Notes under the pieces: model-generated
What the model saw: the letters and a program-made list of their open reading frames with translations, nothing else
What the model was told of the DNA's origin: nothing
Databases searched by the model: none
In this document: in pieces, positions 8,341 through 16,821 of the stretch
Layout: each line of letters opens with the position of its first letter
How positions within the stretch are numbered: position 1 is the stretch's first letter
NCBI RefSeq assembly: GCF_000187895.1
Contig: NZ_DS990122.1
Coordinates: 124,001-188,000, forward strand
Length of the DNA: 64,000 nt
Source of the DNA: Phocaeicola plebeius DSM 17135
GTDB lineage: Bacteria > Bacteroidota > Bacteroidia > Bacteroidales > Bacteroidaceae
Direction of reading: 5' to 3'
Translations under genes and position numbers: made by a program

Positions 8341-9099
8341 ATGAAAGCTCAATCATTCATTCGCAAAGGTTTTTTCATCCTGACAACTCTGTGTTTGTCT
8401 ATGGGGATTCAATCATGTCTGGACGATGACGATAACAACCTTTCTCTTTCACACTATTACGCCAATGCACTTGTCACTGTAAAACAGAGTGCAGACAATA
8501 CACCGTATCTGCAACTGGATGACAGCACAACCTTGCGTCCGGTAAATATGACAACTTCTCCCTTTGGCGAGAAGGAGGTAAGAGCACTGGCCAATATTGA
8601 ATTGGCTGACGCAGCTCCTCAGGAGTATGACAAAGCTGTATTCATCAACTGGATAGACAGTATACTGACCAAACCGATGGCTCCTAATTGGGGAGAAGAG
8701 GAAAATAATCATACGTATGGAAACGACCCAGTAGAAATACTGAATGACTGGGTAACCATTGCGGAAGATGGATACCTGACACTCCGGTTTGCCACTCGCT
8801 GGGGTAACGGACAATCACATTTCGTCAACCTGATCAGTACACAGAATCCGGACAATTCTTATGAGGTAGAATTCCGCCACAATGCCTTTGGTGATACAGA
8901 GGGTAAAATGGGAGATGCACTGGTTGCTTTCAAGCTGGATGAACTGCCCGATACGCAGGGAGAAACTGTCAAACTGAAACTGAAATGGAATTCTTTCAGC
9001 GGAGAAAAGTCGGCAGAATTCGATTACTGTACCAGGAAAGCCACGAACCCACAGGCTCAGGAAGTCACTGCCATCCGCTGCACACAGAAAGTGAAATAA
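8341..9099 (+). CDS. NigD-like lipoprotein
   Basis: 252 residues. A type II signal peptide ends at the lipobox MGIQSC (Cys26), followed by LDDDD, an acidic stretch like the Bacteroidetes surface lipoprotein export signal. The body is beta-rich and matches the NigD-like family (N-terminal domain about 40-120, C-terminal beta domain about 130-250), abundant in Bacteroides and named after a nigrescin-locus gene. Its biochemical function is unknown. It stands alone between the tRNA and a repeat array. The 115 bp upstream contains no full consensus promoter; TGTCTTTG at 8227-8234 is a near match. Confidence 0.8.
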   Translation: MKAQSFIRKGFFILTTLCLSMGIQSCLDDDDNNLSLSHYYANALVTVKQSADNTPYLQLDDSTTLRPVNMTTSPFGEKEVRALANIELADAAPQEYDKAVFINWIDSILTKPMAPNWGEEENNHTYGNDPVEILNDWVTIAEDGYLTLRFATRWGNGQSHFVNLISTQNPDNSYEVEFRHNAFGDTEGKMGDALVAFKLDELPDTQGETVKLKLKWNSFSGEKSAEFDYCTRKATNPQAQEVTAIRCTQKVK

Positions 9100-9120
9100 G
9101 TTAATTTTTAGCAACTAAAA

Positions 9121-9222
9121 AAACGCTTAGGCATTCGAACTAAAATACCTAAGCGTTTTCATTGAAACGCCTAAGAGTTTTAAATCAAACGCTTAGGCGT
9201 TTTAGTTAAAATGTACTTGCGT
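9121..9222. repeat. 22-bp-period palindromic repeat array (array 1), four full units plus an interrupted fifth
   Basis: Sixteen-base near-palindromes of the form AAACG-CYTARG-CGTTT begin at 9121, 9143, 9165 and 9187, exactly 22 bp apart, with 6-bp spacers. The hexamer cores are CTTAGG (9126), CCTAAG (9148), CCTAAG (9170) and CTTAGG (9192). A degenerate fifth copy, AAATG-TACTTG-CGT, starts at 9209 and is cut by the IS3 element; it continues as TTTTAAATC after the IS at 10731. In RNA, neighbouring units can fold into two hairpins with 11-12 bp stems and 16-nt loops. The array lies between convergent nigD-like and DUF389 genes, where it may also act as a terminator. Confidence 0.8.
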
Positions 9223-9370
9223 TGAAGTGTACTGAAAATAGTTGTCAGTTTGAAGATTAATTCCTGACAAAAGTTGACAGGTTAAACATTATATTCCTAG
9301 AAAGGTTGTCAGTTCTGCAAAACTACAACAAAAAATCAATATCGATATATTTACTCCTTAAAAACTCATC

Positions 9371-9420
9371 GCTCGGGGAGCGCCATGCGGCAAGGGGCGG
9401 GAGTCCCCGCCCCGACGAGC
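9371..9420. other. GC-rich nested hairpin in the IS 3' region
   Basis: GGGGCGGG (9394-9401) pairs with CCCGCCCC (9406-9413) around a 4-nt loop, and GCTCG (9371-9375) pairs with CGAGC (9416-9420) outside it. It begins 8 bp after the orfB stop codon (minus strand) and could protect or terminate the transposase mRNA. It lacks a T run. Confidence 0.55.
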
Positions 9421-9427
9421 ACATCTT

Positions 9428-10297
9428 TCAGTTATACCGATATTCCATAAGAGGGTTTCCTCCTCTGCCTGAAAAGACTTCCATAGGAGTCTTCATACCC
9501 AGTGCCCTGTGTGGTCTGGCATTGTTGTACATCGCTACGGATTTACTTACGGCTTCCTCTGCCTGTCTGAAGTCCATATCACCTTCATTGAAGAGCCACC
9601 CGTTCTTCAGGGTGTTGTTCATCCTCTCGGCCAGGGCATTGTGAAGCGGGTCTCCCGTCTGGGTCATGCTGATTCTGATGCCTTGTGAAAGCAGCAGGTT
9701 CGTGTACTGCTTCGAGGCATACTGCACGCCACGGTCAGAGTGGTGTATCATGCCCTCCGTACTGATTCCGTAGGCACGGTAGGTCTCCAGAGCCATGTAC
9801 ATAGCTCTCAGCGGTCCCTCTGCATCCAGACTCCTGCTCAGGCAGTATCCGACTATGTATCTGCTGTAGGCGTCAGTCACCAGTGAAAGATAGGCAAAAC
9901 CTTCTCTGGTATAGATATAGGTGATGTCCGCCACCACAAGCCGGCCATTGCCCGCAGGCGTGTACTTGGGAGAAGTGTTTACAAGATCCCTGTAAAGACG
10001 GTAACCGTGTCTGGAGTCCGTGGTACGAGGACGGTACCTTGTCCGCCTGAGCATGAGCGAGTTGAAACGGAGCACATTGTAAAACCTGTCCCGTCCTATG
10101 GTGAACTTTTCCCTGAAGTATTCACGGCAGAGTGTGTAGAGTTCCCGACAGCCCGCTTTGGGAAGACATTCCTTCTGGCGGACGTACAGGCAGTACAATA
10201 CAATGCTGGCAGAGAGTATGTCAGCCTCGTTTGAGGCATAGTCATGCTTGTAGTATCCCTGTGCTGATATGCCAAGCAATCTGCAAAGCGGACGCAC
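9428..10297 (-). CDS. IS3-family transposase OrfB (DDE integrase domain)
   Basis: 289 residues from a GTG start. It has an N-terminal HTH_21-like helical segment, then an rve integrase core with VADITYI (first Asp), HSDRGVQY (second Asp) and NALAERMNNTLKNG (catalytic Glu). The DDE triad is intact. The reading frame stays open upstream to the slippery site at 10348-10354, so the active product is probably the OrfAB fusion made by -1 frameshifting, and the GTG may not be used. OrfB carries the strand-transfer chemistry of transposition. Confidence 0.92.
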   Translation of the reverse strand: MRPLCRLLGISAQGYYKHDYASNEADILSASIVLYCLYVRQKECLPKAGCRELYTLCREYFREKFTIGRDRFYNVLRFNSLMLRRTRYRPRTTDSRHGYRLYRDLVNTSPKYTPAGNGRLVVADITYIYTREGFAYLSLVTDAYSRYIVGYCLSRSLDAEGPLRAMYMALETYRAYGISTEGMIHHSDRGVQYASKQYTNLLLSQGIRISMTQTGDPLHNALAERMNNTLKNGWLFNEGDMDFRQAEEAVSKSVAMYNNARPHRALGMKTPMEVFSGRGGNPLMEYRYN

Positions 10298-10332
10298 GCG
10301 GTAACGGCGTCCGCCTTGAGACAGGCCTCGGA

Positions 10333-10689
10333 TTACTTGGCACCGGAGTTTTTTCTTACCGGAATGTTATAGGTCTTTTCCGCAAGGTCGATCATGTAGT
10401 CGTAGGCGTCACGGGCCATGTTGGACTGCTTCAACTCTACTTCCAAGGACTTGATTTTCCGCTCGAGCTCATGAATACGGTCATGAAGCTCCTGCTCGGT
10501 CTGACTTAGTTTCTTGCTCATAATGGGACTTGGTTTATCTTCAAGCCCAAAGATACGAAGCCAGCGGCTAATTGTGGTGCGTTTCAGACCTTTTTCTCGT
10601 TCAAATTCACTGTGGTTCTGAGAAGAACACATATATTCTTCCAGATAAGACAGGCATTCTGCCTTTGAAAACTTTCGATTTTTACGCAT
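10333..10689 (-). CDS. IS3-family transposase OrfA (helix-turn-helix)
   Basis: 118 residues. A helix-turn-helix (KRTTISRWLRIFG, about 35-47) is followed by a leucine-zipper-like coiled coil (about 60-90, LHDRIHELERKIKSLEVEL), the usual OrfA layout for terminal-repeat binding and multimerisation. Its last codons contain the frameshift heptamer A AAA AAC. The stop codon follows five codons later. A start 40 bp inside the right terminal repeat is consistent with IS3 promoters that lie in the end of the element. Confidence 0.9.
   Translation of the reverse strand: MRKNRKFSKAECLSYLEEYMCSSQNHSEFEREKGLKRTTISRWLRIFGLEDKPSPIMSKKLSQTEQELHDRIHELERKIKSLEVELKQSNMARDAYDYMIDLAEKTYNIPVRKNSGAK
10348..10354 (-). 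other. Predicted -1 programmed ribosomal frameshift site of the IS
   Basis: On the minus strand the heptamer A AAA AAC lies in the correct phase (orfA codons AAA AAC). A -1 slip enters the orfB frame, which is open without a stop to the orfB start. About 35 nt downstream GCGGACGC pairs with GCGTCCGC in a perfect 8-bp stem that could stimulate slippage. Confidence 0.75.
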
Positions 10690-10737
10690 GTTACTAAATA
10701 AATTGTGTCAACTTATTTAGTACACTACAGTTTTAAA

Positions 10738-12096
10738 TCACTCCACAATCAGCTGTAAATGAGCATCTCCTGTCTTTGCTTTCAGCCATTTCACGATTTT
10801 ATCGCGACTCTTCGAATCAGGCACCCGCTGACAATCAATAATGGCGTATGTCAAGGTGTCTATCCGGGAACTGTCAACTGACAGGCGAAGACTCTTTGAA
10901 ACAGAAAGAGTTTTAATTTCGGGGAACAAGACTTTTAACTCCTGCCCTAACTGCTTACCCATCCAGTCTGAACCGGAAAAGTCAGCCAATTGCTTATGCA
11001 GGGTATTGATTTCCTCATCCTGCTCCTTCAAGCGTTTTTCGCTGTTCCGATAGAAATCTTCCATCACCATCGACTTAATGTTGCTGATGTCTACCGCACT
11101 GCCGTCACCCATTCCTTGAAATACTACCAAATTGGTTTTTGCCAGATTATAATCCGCCAAACGATGCTGGGCAGCCGCAATCTGATCTTTTGAGACTTCC
11201 TTTCCGACAAACACAACCTTTATTTCACGCTTGTCATAGGAAATTTCCCGACTTAAAATCTGAGAGTCAGGGAACTGCAGTTCTTCTGCAATGAAATGAT
11301 TGGCTGCAGACTGGTAGAAGGTTTCCCGCACAATATTATAAGTAAGGTAAACAGCCGGACACATCGTACCGATGGTTATCCAGATGATATAGCGTTTTAC
11401 CAACTTTTCACGAGCTTTATCTACAAACTGCTTGCGCTGGAAGTGCATCACCCGCACCCCAATGTAAGTGGCCAGACTGATAAAAACGGAGTTAATGAAA
11501 TACAAATAGAAGGCACCTAAAAAATACAGCAGATTCCCCGTGGCAATACCGAAACCAGCCGTACACAACGGCGGCATCAAGGCTGTAGCAATGGCCACAC
11601 CCGGTATTACATTTCCCTTTTCCTTCGTTGCCAATGCCACAATGCCAGCCAGACCACCCACTAAGGCTATGAACACATCGTAAATGGTAGGCGAGGTACG
11701 TGCCAACAATTCCGACTGAACTTCATCCAGCGGAGTAAAAGAAAAATAAATCGTGGCAGTCGTCACACTGAACAGCGTAGCTACCAGGTAACTTTTCAGT
11801 GAACGCTTCATCAGCTCGAAATCATTCAGTCCGATAGAAAGTCCCACTCCCATGATAGGTCCCATCAAAGGAGAAATCAACATGGCACCGATGATTACCG
11901 CCGTAGAATTGACATTCAGTCCCAGTGAAGCAATAAAGGTAGCAAAAATCAAGACCCAAAGATTGGTCCCTTTAAACTCTACCCCACTGCGGATGGCATC
12001 TACCGTCAGCTGTTCATCTTCCTTGCTCCGGTTCAAGTCCAGATACTCATTGAAGAATTTACGAAGGAGGAATTTCCTCTTGTTCCCTAGTTCCAT
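10738..12096 (-). CDS. DUF389 / TIGR00341 family membrane protein
   Basis: 452 residues. An N-terminal cytoplasmic stretch precedes a membrane domain (about 45-245) with GAMLISPLMGPIMG and ATALMPPLCTAGFG, the two signature repeats of DUF389. A soluble C-terminal region (about 260-452) follows. The family has no firmly assigned biochemical role. The gene is 53 bp after the flippase and in the same direction, so ruvB-flippase-DUF389 may be one transcript. The IS3 element lies 8 bp beyond its stop codon and has separated it from its original downstream flank, the 22-bp repeat array. Confidence 0.85.
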   Translation of the reverse strand: MELGNKRKFLLRKFFNEYLDLNRSKEDEQLTVDAIRSGVEFKGTNLWVLIFATFIASLGLNVNSTAVIIGAMLISPLMGPIMGVGLSIGLNDFELMKRSLKSYLVATLFSVTTATIYFSFTPLDEVQSELLARTSPTIYDVFIALVGGLAGIVALATKEKGNVIPGVAIATALMPPLCTAGFGIATGNLLYFLGAFYLYFINSVFISLATYIGVRVMHFQRKQFVDKAREKLVKRYIIWITIGTMCPAVYLTYNIVRETFYQSAANHFIAEELQFPDSQILSREISYDKREIKVVFVGKEVSKDQIAAAQHRLADYNLAKTNLVVFQGMGDGSAVDISNIKSMVMEDFYRNSEKRLKEQDEEINTLHKQLADFSGSDWMGKQLGQELKVLFPEIKTLSVSKSLRLSVDSSRIDTLTYAIIDCQRVPDSKSRDKIVKWLKAKTGDAHLQLIVE

Positions 12097-12149
12097 ACTT
12101 ATCCGATTTATAAATTACAATTCAGCCTATATGCCCCACCCCACATTTC

Positions 12150-13640
12150 TTATTTAAAGAAACGGTTGACAAATGGAAGACTCCTTAAAGGTAAATCTTT
12201 TTTGATAATAAATGCCACAAAAACCAATATTAATAAGGTGCGGTAACTTAAACGTAACCAAAGGTTGGCAATAGGTGTTTCTTGTGACAAGGCATAAAGC
12301 ACCAACGCCAAAATCAGATAGGCAGTCATCCGCTTCAACGGATAAGCCACAGGGTATTTTTTCTGTCCGATGAAATAAGACAACAGGGTAATCACGCCAT
12401 ATCCGGCTACAGATGCCCAGGCCGAAGCTACATAACCATAAGTAGGCACCAGCCAGATGTTCAAGCCTAAAATCACGACACATCCGATAAGAGAGAAGTA
12501 AGCTCCCCAATAGGTTTCATCCGTCAGCTTATACCAGAAAGAAAGGTTGAAATAAATACCTTTGATTATCTCGGCCAGCATCACGATGGCTACTACGCTC
12601 AGTCCTTCCCAATAGTCGGAAGCTACCATGTACTTCAGGATGTCCATGTAGCCCATCACGGCCAAGAATGCCAAAAGAGAAAAGATAAAGAAGTACTTCA
12701 TGGCAGAAGAATACATCTTCTTGCTGTCAGCATCTTTATTTTTGCCGAAGACAAAGGGCTCGTAGGCATAACGGAAAGCCTGGGTAAACATGGCCATGAC
12801 TAAAGCTACCTTACTGGTGGCACTGTAAATACCCAGCTGTACCAGTCCCTCCGAACGGTCATCAAACAGATAGGGATAAATCATCTTGTCGACCGTCTGA
12901 TTGAGGATACCGACCAGCCCGAATATCAGAATCGGGAAAGAGTAGTTGATCATGCGCTTCATCAGTACCTTATCCATACGGTAGGACACACCGCGCAGCT
13001 CGGGTATGAAGAAGAACATCTGCAAGGCCGACATAATCAGGTTGGACACGAAAATATATCCTACCAGATAATCGGGGTTATAGAACCAGCTGACAGTTTC
13101 GTGCGCATAGACATCGAGCCACGGACAAACCAGCAGAAAGAAAAGATTCAGCAGAATGTTTCCTATGATGTTCAGCAATTTGATGGCCGCAAACTTGACA
13201 GGCCGTTTCTTATAACGCAGGTAGGCGAAAGGTATACATTGAAAGGAATCGAGGGCCACCACACACACCATCATGGCAATATAGTCGGGATGGTCCGGAT
13301 ACTCCAACAAGGCTGAAAGCGGATGCAAAAAAGCCATACACAGCACCACAAACAGCAGCGAGAGTCCTCCCACAAATAACAGAGAATTGGCATATACCTT
13401 TTGCGCATCCTCGTCCGACTTATTGGCAAAACGGAAAAATCCCGTTTCCATACCAAAGGTCAGCAACACCAGAATCAGTGCCGTATAGGCATATACATTC
13501 GACACTACTCCATATCCTCCAGAAGCAGCAGGAAGTACTGCCGTGTAAAGAGGAACCAACAAATAATTCAAAAAACGTCCTACGATACTGCTCAGTCCAT
13601 AAATGGCAGTATCCTTTGCCAAAGATTTTATTCCGGCCAT
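12150..13640 (-). CDS. Polysaccharide flippase (MATE/MVF superfamily, Wzx-like)
   Basis: About 496 residues with 12-14 hydrophobic segments. The N terminus AGIKSLAKDTAIYGLSSIVGRFLNYLLVP is typical of polysaccharide biosynthesis transporters that flip undecaprenyl-linked oligosaccharides. I start it at ATG 13640 (MAGIKSL) rather than the upstream in-frame TTG at 13652, which would overlap the ruvB stop. The gene is 8 bp after ruvB. No glycosyltransferases are adjacent, so its substrate is unknown. Confidence 0.85.
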   Translation of the reverse strand: MAGIKSLAKDTAIYGLSSIVGRFLNYLLVPLYTAVLPAASGGYGVVSNVYAYTALILVLLTFGMETGFFRFANKSDEDAQKVYANSLLFVGGLSLLFVVLCMAFLHPLSALLEYPDHPDYIAMMVCVVALDSFQCIPFAYLRYKKRPVKFAAIKLLNIIGNILLNLFFLLVCPWLDVYAHETVSWFYNPDYLVGYIFVSNLIMSALQMFFFIPELRGVSYRMDKVLMKRMINYSFPILIFGLVGILNQTVDKMIYPYLFDDRSEGLVQLGIYSATSKVALVMAMFTQAFRYAYEPFVFGKNKDADSKKMYSSAMKYFFIFSLLAFLAVMGYMDILKYMVASDYWEGLSVVAIVMLAEIIKGIYFNLSFWYKLTDETYWGAYFSLIGCVVILGLNIWLVPTYGYVASAWASVAGYGVITLLSYFIGQKKYPVAYPLKRMTAYLILALVLYALSQETPIANLWLRLSYRTLLILVFVAFIIKKDLPLRSLPFVNRFFK

Positions 13641-13648
13641 AATGTTTA

Positions 13649-14674
13649 TCAATCAAACAGCGTTCTTTCGCTATTGTATTTACTTTTTCCTAAATGTTTA
13701 TATGCCAGTTCTGTCACTTCGCGGCCTCTGGGGGTACGCTTCAGGAAGCCTTCTTTTATCAGGAAGGGTTCGTACACTTCTTCCAGCGTACCAGGGTCTT
13801 CACCCAAAGCTGTCGCAATGGTAGTCAGTCCCACAGGTCCTCCCTTGAACTTGTCTATAATCGTGCACAGAATCTTGTTGTCTATCTCATCCAGACCATA
13901 CTGGTCAATGTTCAGGGCCTCCAATGCAAAACGGGCAATCTCCAAATCAATTCTTCCCGAACCTTTCACCTGTGCAAAGTCGCGCACACGTCGCAACAAG
14001 GCATTGGCTATACGGGGGGTACCACGGCTACGGGAAGCTATCTCTCCTGCCGCATCTGCATCACACGGCACATCCAAGATGTGTGCGGAGCGCAAGATGA
14101 TGCGTGAAAGTACTGAATCATCATAATACTCCAGGTGCAGGTTGATGCCAAAGCGGGCACGAAGCGGGGCTGTAAGCAAACCACTGCGTGTAGTGGCTCC
14201 CACCAACGTAAACGGATTCAGGTCAATCTGTATGCTGCGGGCAGAAGGCCCCTTGTCAATCATGATGTCGATACGATAGTCTTCCATGGCAGAATAGAGG
14301 TATTCTTCCACTACCGGACTCAGACGGTGAATCTCATCAATAAACAGCACATCATTCGGCTCCAAGCTGGTCAGTACTCCGGCCAAATCACCTGGTTTGT
14401 CGAGCACCGGTCCTGAAGTCACTTTAAATCCCACCCCTAATTCATTGGCAATAATGTTGCTCAGTGTGGTCTTTCCTAATCCGGGAGGGCCATGCAACAA
14501 GACATGGTCAAGCGCTTCTGCACGAAGTCTCGCCGCTTTTACAAAGATGCGCAGGTTATCCACCACCTTGTCCTGTCCGCTGAAATCTTCGAACTGAAGC
14601 GGGCGAAGAGCGTTCTCAAAATCACGCTCTTTTCCGGTTGGTTTATAATCGCGTATGTCAAATTGTTCTTCCAT
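13649..14674 (-). CDS. ruvB: Holliday junction branch-migration helicase RuvB
   Basis: 341 residues, standard length. Walker A is GPPGLGKTT (62-70) and Walker B FIDEIH (111-116). Sensor and arginine-finger segments ([18 protein letters not shown]) and the C-terminal winged helix ([16 protein letters not shown]) are present. RuvB is the hexameric AAA+ motor that works with RuvA and RuvC. A weak -7 element (TACTTTTG on minus, 14704-14697) lies 23 bp upstream of the start. Confidence 0.97.
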   Translation of the reverse strand: MEEQFDIRDYKPTGKERDFENALRPLQFEDFSGQDKVVDNLRIFVKAARLRAEALDHVLLHGPPGLGKTTLSNIIANELGVGFKVTSGPVLDKPGDLAGVLTSLEPNDVLFIDEIHRLSPVVEEYLYSAMEDYRIDIMIDKGPSARSIQIDLNPFTLVGATTRSGLLTAPLRARFGINLHLEYYDDSVLSRIILRSAHILDVPCDADAAGEIASRSRGTPRIANALLRRVRDFAQVKGSGRIDLEIARFALEALNIDQYGLDEIDNKILCTIIDKFKGGPVGLTTIATALGEDPGTLEEVYEPFLIKEGFLKRTPRGREVTELAYKHLGKSKYNSERTLFD

Positions 14675-14756
14675 AAATTCTTTAAAAGTATGACTACAAA
14701 AGTACGAATAAAAGAAGAATCCCCGATGAAGAATCCCGATTTTCGTTTATATATTG

Positions 14757-14764
14757 TATTTTTG
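14757..14764 (+). promoter_or_regulatory. Putative -7 element for the ferredoxin-mnmA operon
   Basis: TATTTTTG matches TAnnTTTG, 29 bp before the start codon at 14794. No clear -33 TTTG was found. The ruvB -7 element at 14697-14704 is divergent from it. Confidence 0.5.
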
Positions 14765-14793
14765 TCTACTACAAAAACTATTAGAATAAGCTT

Positions 14794-15600
14794 ATGACAT
14801 CAGCAACAACCCAACTCAATGGTACCCGTCTGATATTCTTCTCACCCACACAGACCTCGGCCAAGATTGCACGAGCTATCGGAGAAGGTATCGGCATGGG
14901 AAGAAGAATGGAAACAGACCTGACGCTGGATGAACAAACCTCCCCTATCGAGATGAACGGAGAACTGTGCGTCATCGCCGTTCCGGTATACGGTGGCCGT
15001 GTAGCCGCTACGGCACTCCAGCGCCTGCAACGACTCAAAGGCAACGGCTCACCCGCCATCCTTGTCGTGGTATATGGCAACCGTGATTACGAGGATGCCT
15101 TACTGGAGCTCCGTGACACTGCTGTACAACTCGGTTTTGTACCTCTCACTGCAGGTGCGTTCATCGGGGAACATAGTTTTAGTACACCGGAACTTCCCAT
15201 TGCTGCCGGACGTCCGGATACAGATGATTTGCAACAGGCCCGTGAGTTTGGAAAAAGTAGTCTGGAAAAATGGGAAAAACTGCAGGCAGCTGGAAACCCC
15301 ATCACTGAATTAACGGTAAAAGGAAATTTTCCCTACAAACAACTGACACCCGGTGCCCCCGCCTGCCCGACTTGCACGGACGGTTGTTTTGCTTGTGGAG
15401 AATGTATTGAAGTCTGCCCCACACATGCCATCCATTTCAGTGAAGACCAGAGCTCCATTGAAACAGATATTCACAAGTGCATCAAATGCTGCGCCTGCGT
15501 GAAATGCTGCCCGAACGAAGCCCGCGAGTTCAGTACCCCGTTTGCTGCCATCCTTCACGAGAAGTTCAGCGCCCGCCGTCAGCCGGAATTATTCTTCTAA
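14794..15600 (+). CDS. EFR1-type flavodoxin/ferredoxin fusion protein
   Basis: 268 residues. The N-terminal flavodoxin-like domain (about 10-165) has FFSPTQTSAK as an FMN phosphate loop. The C-terminal 2[4Fe-4S] ferredoxin domain has C198-x2-C201-x2-C204-x3-C208-P and C229-x2-C232-x2-C235-x3-C239-P, with extra cysteines C191, C194, C233 and C238. It is a cytoplasmic electron-transfer protein combining FMN and two 4Fe-4S clusters. It is 17 bp upstream of mnmA and probably co-transcribed. Its redox partner is unknown. Confidence 0.85.
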   Translation: MTSATTQLNGTRLIFFSPTQTSAKIARAIGEGIGMGRRMETDLTLDEQTSPIEMNGELCVIAVPVYGGRVAATALQRLQRLKGNGSPAILVVVYGNRDYEDALLELRDTAVQLGFVPLTAGAFIGEHSFSTPELPIAAGRPDTDDLQQAREFGKSSLEKWEKLQAAGNPITELTVKGNFPYKQLTPGAPACPTCTDGCFACGECIEVCPTHAIHFSEDQSSIETDIHKCIKCCACVKCCPNEAREFSTPFAAILHEKFSARRQPELFF

Positions 15601-15617
15601 CATAAAAACTTGTTTAC

Positions 15618-16745
15618 ATGAAAGAAAGAGAAAAACGGGTACTGGTTGGCATGAGTGGCGGGATAGACAGTTCGGCTGCCTGCATCATGCTTCAGGAACA
15701 AGGATATGAGGTAGTAGGTGTCACGATGCGTACCTGGGACGTAGCCTCTCATTTCACTCCCGGAAATGATCAGCCCAATGAAGTCATAGAAGCTCAGGAG
15801 CTGGCGGCACGTTTAGGTATCGAACACCACGTGGCCGATGTCCGTACGGAGTTCCGGCAAGTCATCGTACAGTATTTCATCGACGAATATATGCGTGGAC
15901 GCACTCCCAACCCCTGTGTCATGTGCAACCCTTTATTTAAGGAACGGATTCTGTGTGAATGGGCAGACAAGTGTAACTGTGCCTGGATTGCTACAGGGCA
16001 TTACTGCCAACTGAAAGACCTCAACGGTTATCGTTACATCCTGACCGGAGACGACCCGCTGAAGGACCAATCGTACTTTCTGTGGAAACTTCCACAAGAA
16101 ATTCTGAAACGCATGATGTTTCCCTTAGGAGGAATGACCAAAGCCAGTGTACGCGATTACCTGGCATCCAAAGGTTTTGAAGCCAAAGCACGCGGAGGAG
16201 AAAGCATGGAAATCTGCTTCATCGAAAAAGATTACAGGGAATTCCTGAAAGAGCATTGTCCCGATATTGATGAGAGAATTGGTCCGGGATGGTTTGTGGA
16301 CAACAAAGGCCTGAAACTGGGACAGCACAAGGGGTTTGCCTACTACACCATCGGCCAGCGAAAAGGCCTGGAGATTGCTTTGGGCAAACCGGCGTATGTG
16401 CTGAAAATCAATCCGGCCAAGAATACGGTCATGTTAGGGGATGCTGACCAGCTCAAAACTTACTACATGTTAGTGGAAGATTATAACGTGGCCAGCCTGG
16501 CAGAGTTACTCAACTGCAAGGAGCTTTCGGTACGTATCCGCTATCGCAGCCGCTCAATTCCCTGCCGTGTAATTCTGCTGGACAATGGGCAATTATTAGT
16601 CCGGTTTGAGCAAGAAGCTTCTGCTATCACTCCCGGCCAGTCAGCAGTGTTCTACGAGGGAAACCGTGTACTCGGAGGCGGCTTCATCGCCTCTCAACAA
16701 GCGATTAAGAAAATAGCTGCTGAGAATGAAGCTAAATTTCTATAG
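15618..16745 (+). CDS. mnmA: tRNA-specific 2-thiouridylase MnmA
   Basis: 375 residues, normal length. The PP-loop is GMSGGIDSS (11-19). The catalytic cysteines are C100 (NPCVMC, with C103) and C200 (ESMEICF). The tRNA-binding and beta-barrel domains follow. MnmA thiolates U34 of the Lys, Glu and Gln tRNAs. Its likely partner gene upstream encodes a flavin/Fe-S protein, which is notable because some thiouridylases use Fe-S clusters. Bacteroidales often carry more than one mnmA; whether this is the main copy cannot be told here. Confidence 0.93.
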   Translation: MKEREKRVLVGMSGGIDSSAACIMLQEQGYEVVGVTMRTWDVASHFTPGNDQPNEVIEAQELAARLGIEHHVADVRTEFRQVIVQYFIDEYMRGRTPNPCVMCNPLFKERILCEWADKCNCAWIATGHYCQLKDLNGYRYILTGDDPLKDQSYFLWKLPQEILKRMMFPLGGMTKASVRDYLASKGFEAKARGGESMEICFIEKDYREFLKEHCPDIDERIGPGWFVDNKGLKLGQHKGFAYYTIGQRKGLEIALGKPAYVLKINPAKNTVMLGDADQLKTYYMLVEDYNVASLAELLNCKELSVRIRYRSRSIPCRVILLDNGQLLVRFEQEASAITPGQSAVFYEGNRVLGGGFIASQQAIKKIAAENEAKFL

Positions 16746-16755
16746 CATACCACAA

Positions 16756-16797
16756 AAAAATGTCCGGACTGCTCACTAAAGCCTTCCGGACATTTTT
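16756..16797. terminator. Bidirectional terminator between mnmA and the sulfatase
   Basis: A perfect 13-bp stem AAAAATGTCCGGA / TCCGGACATTTTT with a 16-nt loop. It has an A tract on one side and a T tract on the other, and it lies between two convergent genes. Confidence 0.88.
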
Positions 16798-16821
16798 CAT
16801 TTATAACTACCTTCTTACAAA

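Larger units (their letters stand above)
9223..10729 (-). mobile_element. Complete IS3-family insertion sequence
   Basis: 1507 bp. The left end (from 9223) starts TGAAGTGTACTGAAAATAG and the right end, read inward from 10729, starts TGTAGTGTACTAAATAAG. These are imperfect terminal inverted repeats with 5'-TG ends, as in IS3. Two overlapping-frame genes, orfA and orfB, are encoded on the minus strand and joined by a predicted -1 frameshift. Only GT is shared by both flanks (9221-9222 and 10730-10731), so a normal 3-4 bp target duplication is not demonstrated. About 200 bp after orfB is non-coding and contains a GC-rich hairpin (9371-9420). All parts look intact, so the element may be active. 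Confidence 0.9.

Noticed and set aside
9121-9222. CRISPR array
   Set aside because: Units are 16-bp near-palindromes with 6-bp spacers. There are no 24-37 bp repeats with 30-40 bp unique spacers and no cas genes.
9219-10733. Three- or four-base target duplication for the IS3 element
   Set aside because: Only GT is shared by the two flanks, so a typical IS3 duplication cannot be claimed from this copy.
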